64,000 nt of DNA from Terriglobia bacterium (lineage in GTDB: Bacteria; Acidobacteriota; Terriglobia; Terriglobales; Acidobacteriaceae), in contig JAVUPY010000025.1 of NCBI GenBank assembly GCA_032252755.1, forward strand, positions 124,001 through 188,000, read 5' to 3'. Position numbers and translations under genes: made by a program. The notes beneath the pieces were generated by a model that was given only the letters and a program-made list of their open reading frames with translations, had not been told where the DNA came from and searched no databases. This document shows positions 9,386 to 19,302 of the stretch, in pieces. Positions within the stretch are counted from its first letter, which is position 1. The number at the start of each line of letters is the position of its first letter.

Positions 9386-10492
9386 TTATCCGGCTACGAC
9401 GGCCCGGCGTGCTCGCCTGGAAGCGGGTTGTGTATGCTTAACTGCACAGGTAGATTCCCGAACCACGAGTTCCGGTTCCACGAGTATCTGCTGAGGACCG
9501 GTGCCAGGATTAGCGATTCGTTCCAGCAGCGTGCTCGCGGCAAGTACGCCCATTTCATGCAGGGGCTGGCGCACCGTTGTGAGGCGCGGGTTCTGGAATG
9601 AAGCGGAAGGAATGTCGTCGAAGCCGATCAGAGAGACGTCCTCCGGGAGTTTGAGGCCGGCATCGCGAAATGCGCTTGCGGCACCGATGGCCGACATGTC
9701 GTTGAAGGCGAACAGGGCAGTGAAGTGCTGCTTCCGGTCGAGAAGACGCTGCGCATAAACGTAGCCCTCTTCCGAGGTTGAGGCTTCCGGAAGGCCCGCT
9801 ACTCCCCGGAGTTGAATCCACAACTCGTCACGGATAGGGATACCGAGATCTGCCGCGGCGTCGCAGATGGACTTCCAGCGCAAATCCGTGTCCGCGCTAC
9901 GCGGGTGTCCCTTGAAGAGCGCGACGTCTTTGTGCCCGAGGGCCGCGAGATGTTCCATCGCGAGGCGGCACCCCTTCTCATGATCCAGCAGAATGTTGCA
10001 GATATTCGGGCCTTTGCGTTCGCCGCCAACCGTCACGATCGGCACGTGGACACCAACTGGCAGCGGAGTGTTGACGAAAATGAAACCTTCGACTGCGCGT
10101 TCCACGAGCAGGCGCGGGTACTTCTCGATCAGTTCAGGGCGGTTGCGGTGGCTTGCGACGTAGTAAAGATAGCCGGACTGCGCGAGTTGATCTTCAATTC
10201 CCGCGATGACGGATGCGTTGTAACCTTCGCTGACCTCCGGCACCAGGACACCCACGGTGAACGAGCGCTTCTGGCGCAACGAGCGAGCCATGTAGTTTGG
10301 GTGGTAATTGAGTTCTTCTACGGCTTTGAATATCCGGTCCTTGGTTTCCTGCGGAATGGTTCGGGCCGGGGGCGCGTCGTTGATAACGGCGGAGATCGTG
10401 GCCTTGGATAATCCAAGATGCTGGGCGATCGTCTTTAAACTTACCGGGACGTTCACCGAGCCGCCGTCTTTTGTTCTGGAACCGTTCTTCAT
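9386..10492 (-). CDS. LacI-family transcriptional regulator
   Basis: 368 residues. A LacI helix-turn-helix with hinge is at about residues 15-75 (SLKTIAQHLGLSKATISAVIND, then RIFKAVEELNYHPNYMARSLR), followed by a periplasmic-binding-protein-like effector domain containing FAFNDMSAIGAASAFRDAGLKLPEDVSLIGFDDI, the classic family motif. It is expected to bind a sugar and act on an operator; a strong palindrome lies 108 bp upstream of its start, in the divergent region shared with the GH16 gene. It is the first gene of a two-gene unit with the MFS transporter. Probable role: local repressor of the beta-glucan locus. Confidence 0.92.
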   Translation of the reverse strand: MKNGSRTKDGGSVNVPVSLKTIAQHLGLSKATISAVINDAPPARTIPQETKDRIFKAVEELNYHPNYMARSLRQKRSFTVGVLVPEVSEGYNASVIAGIEDQLAQSGYLYYVASHRNRPELIEKYPRLLVERAVEGFIFVNTPLPVGVHVPIVTVGGERKGPNICNILLDHEKGCRLAMEHLAALGHKDVALFKGHPRSADTDLRWKSICDAAADLGIPIRDELWIQLRGVAGLPEASTSEEGYVYAQRLLDRKQHFTALFAFNDMSAIGAASAFRDAGLKLPEDVSLIGFDDIPSASFQNPRLTTVRQPLHEMGVLAASTLLERIANPGTGPQQILVEPELVVRESTCAVKHTQPASRRARRAVVAG

Positions 10493-10599
10493 CCTACGAC
10501 GCTCAACTTAGCACGCTCGCCTTAGAGGGTCTTAACTAAATCCACTGCAAGAAATCTATTGACAATCGCGAGTCTCAGGAGCAGATTTAATGCCGTTGA

Positions 10600-10634
10600 C
10601 TGTACCGATTTAGTAAGCCACTAAACCGATACAG
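10600..10634. promoter_or_regulatory. Palindromic candidate LacI-family operator
   Basis: Arms CTGTACCGATTTAGT (10600-10614) and ACTAAACCGATACAG (10620-10634) are inverted copies matching at 13 of 15 positions, separated by 5 nt. It ends 17 nt before the ATG of the GH16 gene and lies between that gene and the divergent LacI gene. A TTGACA at 10559-10564 could be the -35 element of the GH16 promoter, placing the palindrome downstream of the promoter core, as for a repressor site. A related half-site (ACTAAATCC) is at 10535-10543. The regulator assignment is inference from position. Confidence 0.6.
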
Positions 10635-10651
10635 CATAACACGAGCCCACG

Positions 10652-11566
10652 ATGCGACTGCAACGTTTTTTCCGGACTCAAAGTCCCGGTTTCGAAAACG
10701 GGGCCGCGAAAGACTCGCGGTGCGTTCCGTTTTGCGGTTCTGTCTCTTTGCTTCTCCTCATCGTCATTGGTTCAGCGCTTTTCGCATGTGCCGCAACACC
10801 GGAGACCGCGGCAGCGAAAGACAGCCAGTGGAAGCTGACCTGGAGCGACGAGTTTTCCGGACCGAACAATTCGCTTCCAGATGCATCGAAGTGGTCGGTT
10901 GAAGTCGGCGGCCACTGGTCCAACAACGAACTTCAGGCATACACCAACCGTCCCCAAAACATTCACGTACAAAATGGCAATCTCGTAATAACCGCAACCA
11001 AGGAAAATTACACGGGCGCGGATGGAGTCTCGCGCTCCTACACCTCGGCAAGAATTAAGACCGAAGGCAAGTTCTCCCAGAAGTACGGACGATTCGAGGC
11101 CCGCATCAAGTTGCCGCACGGCCAGGGAATGTGGCCGGCATTCTGGCTCCTGGGCAATGACGTTGGAACGGCCGGCTGGCCGAAGTGCGGCGAGATCGAC
11201 ATCATGGAAAACGTCGGCTCCCGCATGTCGGTTGCGCTCGGCACCATTCATGGCCCGGGTTATTCCGGAGACAAGGGGATCGGCGCCAAGTACACGCTTC
11301 CCAGCCAGCAGGATTTTTCCGACGACTTCCACGTGTTTGCGGTTGAGTGGGAGCCGGCGGCCATTCGTTTCTACGTGGATGATCATTTATATGAAACCCG
11401 CACTCCGGCTGATCTACCGGCTGGTGAGAAGTGGGTTTTCGATCATCCGTTCTCCATCATTCTTAACCTGGCGGTCGGGGGCAATTTACCCGGCTCTCCG
11501 GACGCAACCACTCAATTTCCGCAGTCGATGCTCGTCGACTATGTTCGGGTTTACGGGCACAAGTAA
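10652..11566 (+). CDS. GH16 endo-beta-1,3(4)-glucanase, secreted
   Basis: 304 residues. After a hydrophobic export segment (about residues 28-47, SLLLLIVIGSALFACAA; a lipoprotein cysteine in LFAC is possible but not canonical) comes a single GH16 domain: LTWSDEFSGP at the start, YGRFEARIKLPHGQGMWPAFWLLG, and the catalytic motif GEIDIMENVG with Glu181 as nucleophile, Asp183, and Glu186 as acid/base, ending LVDYVRVYGHK. It should cut laminarin-like beta-1,3-glucans in the periplasm or at the surface. No clear Shine-Dalgarno precedes ATG 10652. It is the first gene of a GH16 - TonB receptor - GH16 row, downstream of the palindromic operator. Confidence 0.9.
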   Translation: MRLQRFFRTQSPGFENGAAKDSRCVPFCGSVSLLLLIVIGSALFACAATPETAAAKDSQWKLTWSDEFSGPNNSLPDASKWSVEVGGHWSNNELQAYTNRPQNIHVQNGNLVITATKENYTGADGVSRSYTSARIKTEGKFSQKYGRFEARIKLPHGQGMWPAFWLLGNDVGTAGWPKCGEIDIMENVGSRMSVALGTIHGPGYSGDKGIGAKYTLPSQQDFSDDFHVFAVEWEPAAIRFYVDDHLYETRTPADLPAGEKWVFDHPFSIILNLAVGGNLPGSPDATTQFPQSMLVDYVRVYGHK

Positions 11567-11696
11567 TTCCTGTTCCACAGGTTTCTGAGGGGCACCGGCA
11601 GTACGCAAAAAGTTCAAAGAAGCCCTGCTTCAGCCGCAGCGAGGTCCGTACTCCCATTCACGGTCCAGCGGGAATCGGCGGGCGAAGGATGTGAGC

Positions 11697-14600
11697 ATGA
11701 AGACAAAAATTCTATTAACAGGATTGGTTTTGCTCCTGGCGACGGTTGCGTTCGCGCAATCGGACCGCGCGACTATCACAGGCACAGTGAAGGACGCCAC
11801 GCAGGCAGTGGTCCCGGGCGTGCAGGTTCGCGTAACGAACGTCGGCACGAACGATGTCACCACCACGACGACCAACAGCGACGGAATCTATCGAGTTTCC
11901 AACCTTCCTATCGGCAACTACAGCATCGTGTTTTCGAAAGACGGATTCAAGAACCTGGAGCGCAACGGGCTGACACTTCTGGTGAGCCAGGTTGCGACAA
12001 TCGATGTTGCGCTGCAGGTGGGGACCACAGGCGAAACCGTTGAGGTGACGGCTGCAGCACCGATGTTGCAGTCCGAAGACGCGGTAATTTCTACCAACCT
12101 CACCAACAACGCAATCAGCCAGTTGCCGATCAATGTGCAGGGGAGCCGCAACCTTTCCAACTTCATGTTCCAGTTTGTTCCGGGCGTGGAAGGGAGCGAC
12201 TACAGCTCGCATATCAATGGCGGTATTGCCCTGACCAAGGAAGTGATGATCGACGGCAGTTCCGCTGTCTCGCAGTTGGGCGGCTACATCAGCGAGTCGC
12301 AGCCGCCAATGGAAGCCGTGCAGGAGTTCGAGGTTGACAGCGCCGGAATCAGCGGAGACGCGGGACGCAGCGGTGGTGGTGTTTTCCGCTACGAAATGAA
12401 ATCCGGTACTAACAATTTTCACGGATCACTGTTTGGGTTCATGCATTCGACTGCTCTCGATGCATTAAGTGCGCAGAACCACCTCAGTGCTCAAAACGAT
12501 CCTGCCAATGCGGCGGCATACCTTCGCAAGAGCGATTCCTTATCCGATTGGGGTGGCGGAATCGGCGGACCAATTATCAAAGACAAGCTGTTCTTCTTCG
12601 CGGCTTTCGAGCGCTATATGCAGTCCATGTGGTCGCTGGGCGCCAACACCCGCACGGTGCCGACCGATGCCATGATGGGTTTGAACCCCGACGGTTCGGT
12701 CGCGTCTTATGCCAATTTGAGCCCGATGCTTTCGACCAACCAGCCGCTCGGAACGGACTCTTGCGGAAACACTGTCTACCTGGGCGGGATATTCAATCCC
12801 TCGACTGGCTGCGTGTTTGTCGGCAACATGATTCCGACGAGCATGATCAGCACGACAAGTGCCCAGATACTGCAGCTCTATCATCAGTACTATCAACCGG
12901 AATCCAGCAACCCTGCGAATAATGCCGGCCAGGCATATAATCCCGATCCCTGGTTCCACAATACGCAAACCAGCGTTAAGATCGACTTCAACGCCAGCGA
13001 CCGGCACCATATCAACAGCTCCTTCTATTACGACAACTATCCACGCATTAACGCCGACCAGGGCGGAGTATGGTCCGCCACCGCTCCGTATGGTGGGCCG
13101 ATGGCGAACTCTTACTGGCACAACACCACTGCGCCGTCGTTCCGGATTAGCGACTCGTATACCTTTTCGCCGCACGTCCTGAACGTCTTCCATGCGACCT
13201 TCAACCGGTTCCGCAATCCCAGCAGTGCTGTTTCACAGGCGGGAGGATGGGATAGCAAACTCGGCCTCCTGAACGGCGCCGGCAATTTCCCGCTCATCGT
13301 GTTCAGCAGCGGTATGTACACCAACTGGGGCAACTATCAGAACGGGTGGGCGTTCTCGAATCTCGGTAGCCAGTTCAATGATTTCTATGCGGGCAACACG
13401 TTCATTTACAGCGACGAGGTTGATTGGAACAAGGGCCGCCACAATATGAAATTCGGCGCCGAGTTCCGCGCAATGCAGATGAATGAGCACCCGGATAACA
13501 ACATCTTTAACAACATCACTTTTGACCCGACCTCGACGGCCGGGGCATGGTGGAATTACGGCTGGAACACGGTCGGTAATGCGTTCGCGAGTTTCCTGCT
13601 CGGCGATGTTTACTTGGCCACGGAGATGCCTGTGGATCCCGAGTACGGCCGCCGCAAGTCGTTCGCGCTGTATGCGACCGATGATTTCAAAGTCAACGAT
13701 CGCCTGACCGTGAATCTCGGCTTACGTTGGGATTACAACAACCCGTTCAAGGAAAAGTACGGCCACTGGTCCAGCTTCGTGACCGGGGATGTAAACACGG
13801 TCACGGGCTCGATGGGCCAGTATGAGTACCTGACGAGCGGCAGCCAATCGTTCGAGAAACGGCAGGAATGGTTCAACTTCGCACCGCATGTTGGCGCGGC
13901 TTACCGTTTGAACGATAAGACTGTCATTCGCGGCAACTTCTCCGTGTTCTTCGTCCCCTTGAACATGAACCAGTGGGGCGGCGTACCGTATCAGCAGACG
14001 GGCAACCCTGGCTACTACCAGCACGCTGCGCAGTCGAACTTCAACTGGGATAACGGATTCCAGCCAGTGCTGTCGCAGGTTCAGACTCCCGATTACACTC
14101 AGTGGGGCACGGTCAGCATCGATCCACGCTCTCTCATTCTGGGCAACACACAGCAGTGGAACATCGGCGTGCAGCGAGAACTGGCGCGCGATACGAAAAT
14201 TGATGTCAACTGGATTCAGAGCCACAGCTATCACCTGCATAGCGGGTTCCTGGCAACCAACCAGCCCACGCTGGCCAACCTGCAGGCCTATATCAACAAC
14301 GGCAATGCATGCCCGGCCAACTTAGCAAATGTTCCGTTTGCGGGCGGTGGTCCGGGATGGCAGTGCATCACGCCCTACCCGCAGGCCGCCGTTGGATACG
14401 GCCCGCTCTTCTCGGTCGGATCGCCCTTGGGCAATGCCGATTACAAGAGCTTGCAGTTCACGGTTACAAAGCGCGCCGGACATGGGCTCTCGCTGATGGG
14501 CAGCTACAACTGGTCACGCACACATGGTGATGTTGATAGCGACATGGGAGAACCGTGGTGGGCGGGCAACGTCCAGAACATCTACGATCTCGCCACCGAA

Positions 14601-15173
14601 GCTAAGGGGATCTCGGGATTCGACATGACCCATATCGTAAAGGGTTATGTCATCTACGATCTTCCATTCGGTAAGGGCAAGATGCTGTTCTCCGGCGCCA
14701 ACTCAGTGGCGGACGCGATTATCGGTGGATGGAGCCTGAACGGAGATTTCCACTACAACACGGGAACTCCGATCCAACTCCACTCTTCGAACTCGTATCC
14801 TGGCTTCAACTCTGTCTACGTGAACCTGGTTCCTGGCTGCAAATTCACGAACGGAAGCCCCGCGCTCAACAAGATGTGGTTGAACACGGATTGTTTCCAG
14901 AATCCCACGTACGGTCAGATGGGCACGGCCGGCAACTACCTCTCCCAGGTACGTAATCCCGGGATGGCGACGGAAGATCTCGGCTTGCACAAGGCAATCT
15001 CCATGGGCGAACGTTACAAACTCGCTCTCCGCCTGGAGTTCTTCAACGTATTCAATCGCCATAACCTGGCGGGTCCGGTCACGAACATGAACGACCAGAA
15101 TTACGGCAAAATCATTAACTACGGTAACCTGGGTGGACGCGTGGGCCAGTTCGGCGCACGATTTACGTTCTAA
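11697..15173 (+). CDS. Large TonB-dependent receptor, probable beta-glucan importer
   Basis: 1158 residues from ATG 11697, chosen over GTG 11691 because GAAGGA at 11683-11688 is correctly spaced for the ATG. Signal peptide MKTKILLTGLVLLLATVAFAQ; carboxypeptidase-regulatory/Cna-B-like domain at about 22-105 (TITGTVKDATQAVVPGVQV, DGIYRVSNLPIGNYSI); plug region about 110-230 (IDGSSAVSQ, EVDSAGISGDAGRSGGGVFR); then a large barrel ending FGARFTF with terminal Phe. Lying between two GH16 glucanase genes, it probably takes up glucan oligosaccharides across the outer membrane, doing the job of SusC without a SusD. It ends 14 bp before a strong terminator. Confidence 0.87.
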   Translation: MKTKILLTGLVLLLATVAFAQSDRATITGTVKDATQAVVPGVQVRVTNVGTNDVTTTTTNSDGIYRVSNLPIGNYSIVFSKDGFKNLERNGLTLLVSQVATIDVALQVGTTGETVEVTAAAPMLQSEDAVISTNLTNNAISQLPINVQGSRNLSNFMFQFVPGVEGSDYSSHINGGIALTKEVMIDGSSAVSQLGGYISESQPPMEAVQEFEVDSAGISGDAGRSGGGVFRYEMKSGTNNFHGSLFGFMHSTALDALSAQNHLSAQNDPANAAAYLRKSDSLSDWGGGIGGPIIKDKLFFFAAFERYMQSMWSLGANTRTVPTDAMMGLNPDGSVASYANLSPMLSTNQPLGTDSCGNTVYLGGIFNPSTGCVFVGNMIPTSMISTTSAQILQLYHQYYQPESSNPANNAGQAYNPDPWFHNTQTSVKIDFNASDRHHINSSFYYDNYPRINADQGGVWSATAPYGGPMANSYWHNTTAPSFRISDSYTFSPHVLNVFHATFNRFRNPSSAVSQAGGWDSKLGLLNGAGNFPLIVFSSGMYTNWGNYQNGWAFSNLGSQFNDFYAGNTFIYSDEVDWNKGRHNMKFGAEFRAMQMNEHPDNNIFNNITFDPTSTAGAWWNYGWNTVGNAFASFLLGDVYLATEMPVDPEYGRRKSFALYATDDFKVNDRLTVNLGLRWDYNNPFKEKYGHWSSFVTGDVNTVTGSMGQYEYLTSGSQSFEKRQEWFNFAPHVGAAYRLNDKTVIRGNFSVFFVPLNMNQWGGVPYQQTGNPGYYQHAAQSNFNWDNGFQPVLSQVQTPDYTQWGTVSIDPRSLILGNTQQWNIGVQRELARDTKIDVNWIQSHSYHLHSGFLATNQPTLANLQAYINNGNACPANLANVPFAGGGPGWQCITPYPQAAVGYGPLFSVGSPLGNADYKSLQFTVTKRAGHGLSLMGSYNWSRTHGDVDSDMGEPWWAGNVQNIYDLATEAKGISGFDMTHIVKGYVIYDLPFGKGKMLFSGANSVADAIIGGWSLNGDFHYNTGTPIQLHSSNSYPGFNSVYVNLVPGCKFTNGSPALNKMWLNTDCFQNPTYGQMGTAGNYLSQVRNPGMATEDLGLHKAISMGERYKLALRLEFFNVFNRHNLAGPVTNMNDQNYGKIINYGNLGGRVGQFGARFTF

Positions 15174-15186
15174 CCAATGACACCAC

Positions 15187-15221
15187 ACTGGGCAGCCACC
15201 TCCAGGCTGCCCAGTTTTTTT
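15187..15221 (+). terminator. Rho-independent terminator
   Basis: An 11-bp perfect stem (ACTGGGCAGCC paired with GGCTGCCCAGT) with a 7-nt loop, followed by a run of seven T. It ends the TonB receptor transcript and separates it from the second GH16 gene. Confidence 0.92.
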
Positions 15222-15308
15222 CTTCATCCTCGCCGTGACTGCGCCCCCGGCAAATTCAAATTCGAGAGATCGTACGGGAACGCTCGTCCCCTGCGTACGG
15301 AGGAATAC

Positions 15309-16421
15309 GTGAAAGGCAAATTCATACTGGCATTTTCTCTTATTGCGATTATTGCGATGTTGGCCTGCGGTGGCGGTTCGAGTACGAGTTCGGGGGGAGA
15401 CGGCGGCGGTCGTTCGAGCGCGGTTTCCACCCCAACGATTTCGATGACCGCGCAGTTAAACGGCGGCCAACTCATCAGCATGGCGGATAGCACGTCCGGA
15501 ACGTCGATCTACTTCACACTCGACGGCAGTACGCCCACTACAAGTTCCGCGTTATACGTGGCGCCATTCCTGTTGACCACAAATGCGACCTTAAAGGCTG
15601 TCGCCTACGCCGGAAGCACGGGAAGCCAGCTCGCCAGCCAAAGCGTTTCCCCGAACATTGGGTCTGGAACGTTGGTGTGGAGCGATGAATTCACCAACAG
15701 CACGGGGGCGAATATCGGGCCCAACTCGACGTTCTGGACGTATGACACCGGCGCAGGCGGTTGGGGAAACCAGGAACTGGAGACATACTGTGCCTGGGGT
15801 TCGTCGACCGCGCCATGCGACTCGAATAATCCCAACGTGTACGTCGGAACCGACGGTTATCTGCACATCGTCGCCCGAGAGCCTTCCACTGGCGTGTACA
15901 CCTCCGCACGTTTGAAAACGCAAGGACTGTTCAGCGTTCTTTATGGGCGAGTCGAGGCGCGCATGCTGGTGCCCGAAGGGCAGGGGCTCTGGCCGGCGTT
16001 CTGGATGCTCGGCAATAACATCGCGAAGGTGAACTGGCCGGCATGCGGCGAGCAGGACATCATGGAGCACATCAACGCTCCTCAACCTGATTGGGTCGCC
16101 GCGTCCATCCATGGTACGAACTTGAATGGCTCGCAGCAGTTCTTCGGCGCCGGAGGGCAGACTTTCTCCGCCTCGGAGTGGCATACCTACGGCATGATCT
16201 GGTCCCCCGGCCGCGTCGAATACTATGTCGACTCGCCCGACAACATCTATGCGACCTACACGACAGGGCAGAGCGGTGGGGTGTGGCCCTTTGACTCCGG
16301 CAGCGGCGCCTTCATCATTTTGAATTTGGCCGTTGGCGGAAACTGGCCGGGATCGCCGGATGGTTCGACGAGCTTTCCATCACAGGTTCTGGTCGACTAC
16401 GTTCGCATTTACAGCAACTGA
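15309..16421 (+). CDS. GH16 beta-glucanase lipoprotein with chitobiase-type domain
   Basis: 370 residues from GTG 15309, chosen because GGAGG lies 5 nt upstream at 15299-15303 and this start gives a perfect lipoprotein signal, KGKFILAFSLIAIIAMLAC, with lipobox LAC. A Gly/Ser linker is followed by a small beta-sandwich resembling the chitobiase/hexosaminidase C-terminal domain (YFTLDGSTPTTSS...LKAVAY, about residues 55-110). The rest is GH16: LVWSDEFTN, YGRVEARMLVPEGQGLWPAFWMLG, catalytic GEQDIMEH with Glu248, Asp250, Glu253, ending VLVDYVRIYSN. It is probably anchored in the outer membrane to cut glucan for the neighbouring TonB receptor. It is a diverged partner of the GH16 at 10652 and follows a terminator, so it may have its own promoter. 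Confidence 0.9.
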   Translation: MKGKFILAFSLIAIIAMLACGGGSSTSSGGDGGGRSSAVSTPTISMTAQLNGGQLISMADSTSGTSIYFTLDGSTPTTSSALYVAPFLLTTNATLKAVAYAGSTGSQLASQSVSPNIGSGTLVWSDEFTNSTGANIGPNSTFWTYDTGAGGWGNQELETYCAWGSSTAPCDSNNPNVYVGTDGYLHIVAREPSTGVYTSARLKTQGLFSVLYGRVEARMLVPEGQGLWPAFWMLGNNIAKVNWPACGEQDIMEHINAPQPDWVAASIHGTNLNGSQQFFGAGGQTFSASEWHTYGMIWSPGRVEYYVDSPDNIYATYTTGQSGGVWPFDSGSGAFIILNLAVGGNWPGSPDGSTSFPSQVLVDYVRIYSN

Positions 16422-16566
16422 GCCGCCCAACGGTGGGTGCATTGGGACATTGGCGTCTGGTGCACCCGTTTACCGGATCCTGCGTTCCTCTGTATTTGGC
16501 GCGTTTTGGCTCGTTGCATCGCTTCCCACTAGAGTAGAATCCCCCCACTGCTTTCTGGAGTGGGGA

Positions 16567-19302
16567 TTGGGACTTACCGGTGGAACTCGCCTGGGCTCCT
16601 ATGAAATCGTGTCGCCTCTCGGCGCCGGCGGCATGGGTGAAGTGTACCGTGCGCGCGATAACAAGCTTGGCCGCCAAGTCGCCCTCAAGGTCATTCCCGA
16701 CGCATTCGCAATGGATCCTGAGCGATTGGCTCGTTTCGAACGGGAAGCACAGTTGCTTGCGTCTTTAAACCACCCTAACATCGCGGCGCTTTACGGATTG
16801 GAGGAATCCCAGGGAACGCGGGCGTTGGTGATGGAGTTGGTCGAAGGCGACACACTGGCCGAGCGGCTTGCGCACGGCCCACTGCCCTTGGATGAGGCAG
16901 TTGCTTGCGCACGACAGATCGCCGAAGCTTTGGAGTACGCGCACGAACACGGCGTCGTTCACCGTGACCTGAAGCCCGCGAACATTAAATTGTTGCCCGA
17001 CGGAACGGCCAAGGTCCTCGACTTCGGGCTCGCGAAGGCGCAAGCGGCCGACAATGCAGGCGGTAGCCCAGTAAGCTCCCCAACCCTCACAGCCGCCGCT
17101 ACAAAGATGGGCATGATCATCGGCACCGCAGCATACATGAGCCCTGAACAGGCAAAGGGCAGGGCGGTTGACCGGCGCAGTGACATCTGGTCATTCGGCT
17201 GCGTGCTCTACGAGATGATGGCAGGGAAGTTGGCGTTTCAAGGCGAGACAGTAACAGATACGCTGGCGGCGGTCGTACGTGGTGAGCCTGATTGGATCCT
17301 TCTGCCCGCCACTACTCCCGTTACCCTTCGCAGGCTCATCGAGCGTTGTCTCCGAAAAGACTTAAAGAATCGTCTGCAAGCCATTGGAGATGCCAGAATC
17401 GCGCTCGAAGAGTGCCTATCCGGCGAAACGGCAGTGCCGCCGCCCGCGGCTGCTGCCATTGCCCCACGACCGCGGTCCGCGCTCTTTATGGCTGTTCCGT
17501 GGGCGCTGGCAGTGGTGCTCGCCTTGTTGAGCCTTCTGATTTGGCGGCCCTGGAAAGTTTCGCCAGCCCCGCAAGTGGTTCGGCTTACGGCGGACCTCGG
17601 CGTCGAAGGAGATCTCTACACTGCCTATGGCGCTTCCGCCGTTTTGTCTCCCGACGCCACACGGATCGCATATGTCGTCGTAGATGGCAACCGCGTGCGT
17701 CACCTCTGGTGGCGCTCCCTCGATGAGGCGAAACCGAAATTGCTGCCGGGAACCGATGGCGCGCGAGATCCCTTCTTCTCTCCCGATGGACGCTGGATCG
17801 GCTTCTTTGCCGAGAATCAACTGAAGAAGCTTGCTGTTGAAGACGGGGCCATCGTCAGTCTCTGCACGATCACGGATGACCGCGGCGGCGCCTGGGGTGA
17901 GGACAACACCATTATCTTCGCACCCCAGACGCGCACGTCTCTGATGTGGATTCCGGCTGGCGGAGGGACTCCTACAGCGATTTCCAAACTGCAGGGCAAT
18001 GAAGTAACCCATCGGTGGCCGCAGTTTCTCCCGGGCGGGAAGGTCATCATCTATACCGCAAGCGATGACGGCAACAACTACGAGAACTCCAACATCATTG
18101 CGCAGGTGATCGCAACCGGAGAACGAAAGATTCTCTACCACGGGGGCTATGCTCCCCATTACTTGCCCGGCGGATATCTCGTTTTTGTGCACCAGGGCAC
18201 CTTATTCGGCATGCGGTTCGATCCCGGAAAACTTGAAGTCCGGAGTCAGCCGGTGCCCATTGTTGGCGGAATCGTCAGCGCGTTTGGCAGTGCTGGGTCA
18301 CAGATGTCCTTTTCCAACTCCGGCATGGCCGCGTACATGGCCGGAAACGTCAACACCTCGGAGCTATTTGATGTCGAATGGTTGAACTCACGGGGTAAGT
18401 CTTCCCCTCTGGCGAGCGCACCAAAGACCTACTGGGCACTAGCCTTCTCACCGAACGGCAACCTCCTGGCGTTAGGGATCGAAGAAGGAGGGTCGCAGGA
18501 CATTCTTGTCGACGACTATAAGCGCGACGTGATCACGCGCCTGACATTTGGGAGTCCCAGCAATATGTATCCGGAATGGACTCCGGACGGCAAATACGTC
18601 TCATTCGCAACGGACGAGCCTGGCGCAAAATTTTCCCTGTCGTGGAAGCGCGCCGACGGGGGTGGCGAGAAGCAAGTCCTGCTGGAAGACGCTCTCCGTT
18701 TTGGCCCTGTAACGTGGAGTCCTGATCGCAAATCGACGGTGTTCACCCGTATCACGCGCGGCGGAGCCGATTCGGATCTCTTTCGTGCCACGCTTGAAGG
18801 AAATGACAAGGCAGGATGGAAGCTTGGATCCATTCAGCCGTTCGTGACCGCGACTGGGTTACAGACTCAACCGGCGTTCTCCCCGGATGGAAAATGGGTC
18901 GCGTATCAGTCGAACGAGACCGGTACATGGGAAATCTTTGTCCGTCCCTTCCCCGGACCCGGAGGACGCTGGCAGGTTTCACAGGGAGGAGGTTTCTTTC
19001 CTCACTGGTCCGCCGCTACGCACGAGCTGTTTTTCGAAAACAACGAGAAGCAGTTGATGACCGCCAAGTACGCCGCTACGGCCGATACGTTTAGCCCCTC
19101 GACACCACAGATGTGGAGCAGTGTCAATTTGGGCGTCCGCGGGCCGGTCAACACCAACTTCACAGTCCATCCCGACGGAACTCGAGTCGCAGTCCTGCGC
19201 GACTACAGCCCAACCGGAAAACACGAACCGATGCGCATCACCTACGTTTTCAATTTCACCCGTGAGGTGGAAGAGAAACTCGCAGGGACGGTGGGTAAAT
19301 GA
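16567..19302 (+). CDS. Membrane Ser/Thr protein kinase with C-terminal TolB-like propeller
   Basis: 911 residues from TTG 16567, chosen because GGAG (16557-16560) is 6 nt upstream and earlier starts overlap the GH16 gene. Kinase domain about 1-275: glycine loop LGAGGMGEV (18-26), Lys41 in VALKV, catalytic HRDLKPAN (132-139), DFG at 152-154, activation-loop end SPEQAKGR. One membrane helix at about 305-326, then an extracytoplasmic region with repeated SPDGRW/SPDG motifs typical of TolB/WD40-like beta-propeller sensors. All catalytic residues are present, so it should be active. The stop overlaps the start of the next kinase gene by 4 nt (ATGA), implying translational coupling. Signal and targets are unknown. 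Confidence 0.9.
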   Translation: MGLTGGTRLGSYEIVSPLGAGGMGEVYRARDNKLGRQVALKVIPDAFAMDPERLARFEREAQLLASLNHPNIAALYGLEESQGTRALVMELVEGDTLAERLAHGPLPLDEAVACARQIAEALEYAHEHGVVHRDLKPANIKLLPDGTAKVLDFGLAKAQAADNAGGSPVSSPTLTAAATKMGMIIGTAAYMSPEQAKGRAVDRRSDIWSFGCVLYEMMAGKLAFQGETVTDTLAAVVRGEPDWILLPATTPVTLRRLIERCLRKDLKNRLQAIGDARIALEECLSGETAVPPPAAAAIAPRPRSALFMAVPWALAVVLALLSLLIWRPWKVSPAPQVVRLTADLGVEGDLYTAYGASAVLSPDATRIAYVVVDGNRVRHLWWRSLDEAKPKLLPGTDGARDPFFSPDGRWIGFFAENQLKKLAVEDGAIVSLCTITDDRGGAWGEDNTIIFAPQTRTSLMWIPAGGGTPTAISKLQGNEVTHRWPQFLPGGKVIIYTASDDGNNYENSNIIAQVIATGERKILYHGGYAPHYLPGGYLVFVHQGTLFGMRFDPGKLEVRSQPVPIVGGIVSAFGSAGSQMSFSNSGMAAYMAGNVNTSELFDVEWLNSRGKSSPLASAPKTYWALAFSPNGNLLALGIEEGGSQDILVDDYKRDVITRLTFGSPSNMYPEWTPDGKYVSFATDEPGAKFSLSWKRADGGGEKQVLLEDALRFGPVTWSPDRKSTVFTRITRGGADSDLFRATLEGNDKAGWKLGSIQPFVTATGLQTQPAFSPDGKWVAYQSNETGTWEIFVRPFPGPGGRWQVSQGGGFFPHWSAATHELFFENNEKQLMTAKYAATADTFSPSTPQMWSSVNLGVRGPVNTNFTVHPDGTRVAVLRDYSPTGKHEPMRITYVFNFTREVEEKLAGTVGK

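Noticed and set aside
16435-16467. GGGTGCA/TGCACCC inverted repeat after the second GH16 gene
   Set aside because: Only 7 bp with a 19-nt loop and no T run; too weak to call a terminator.
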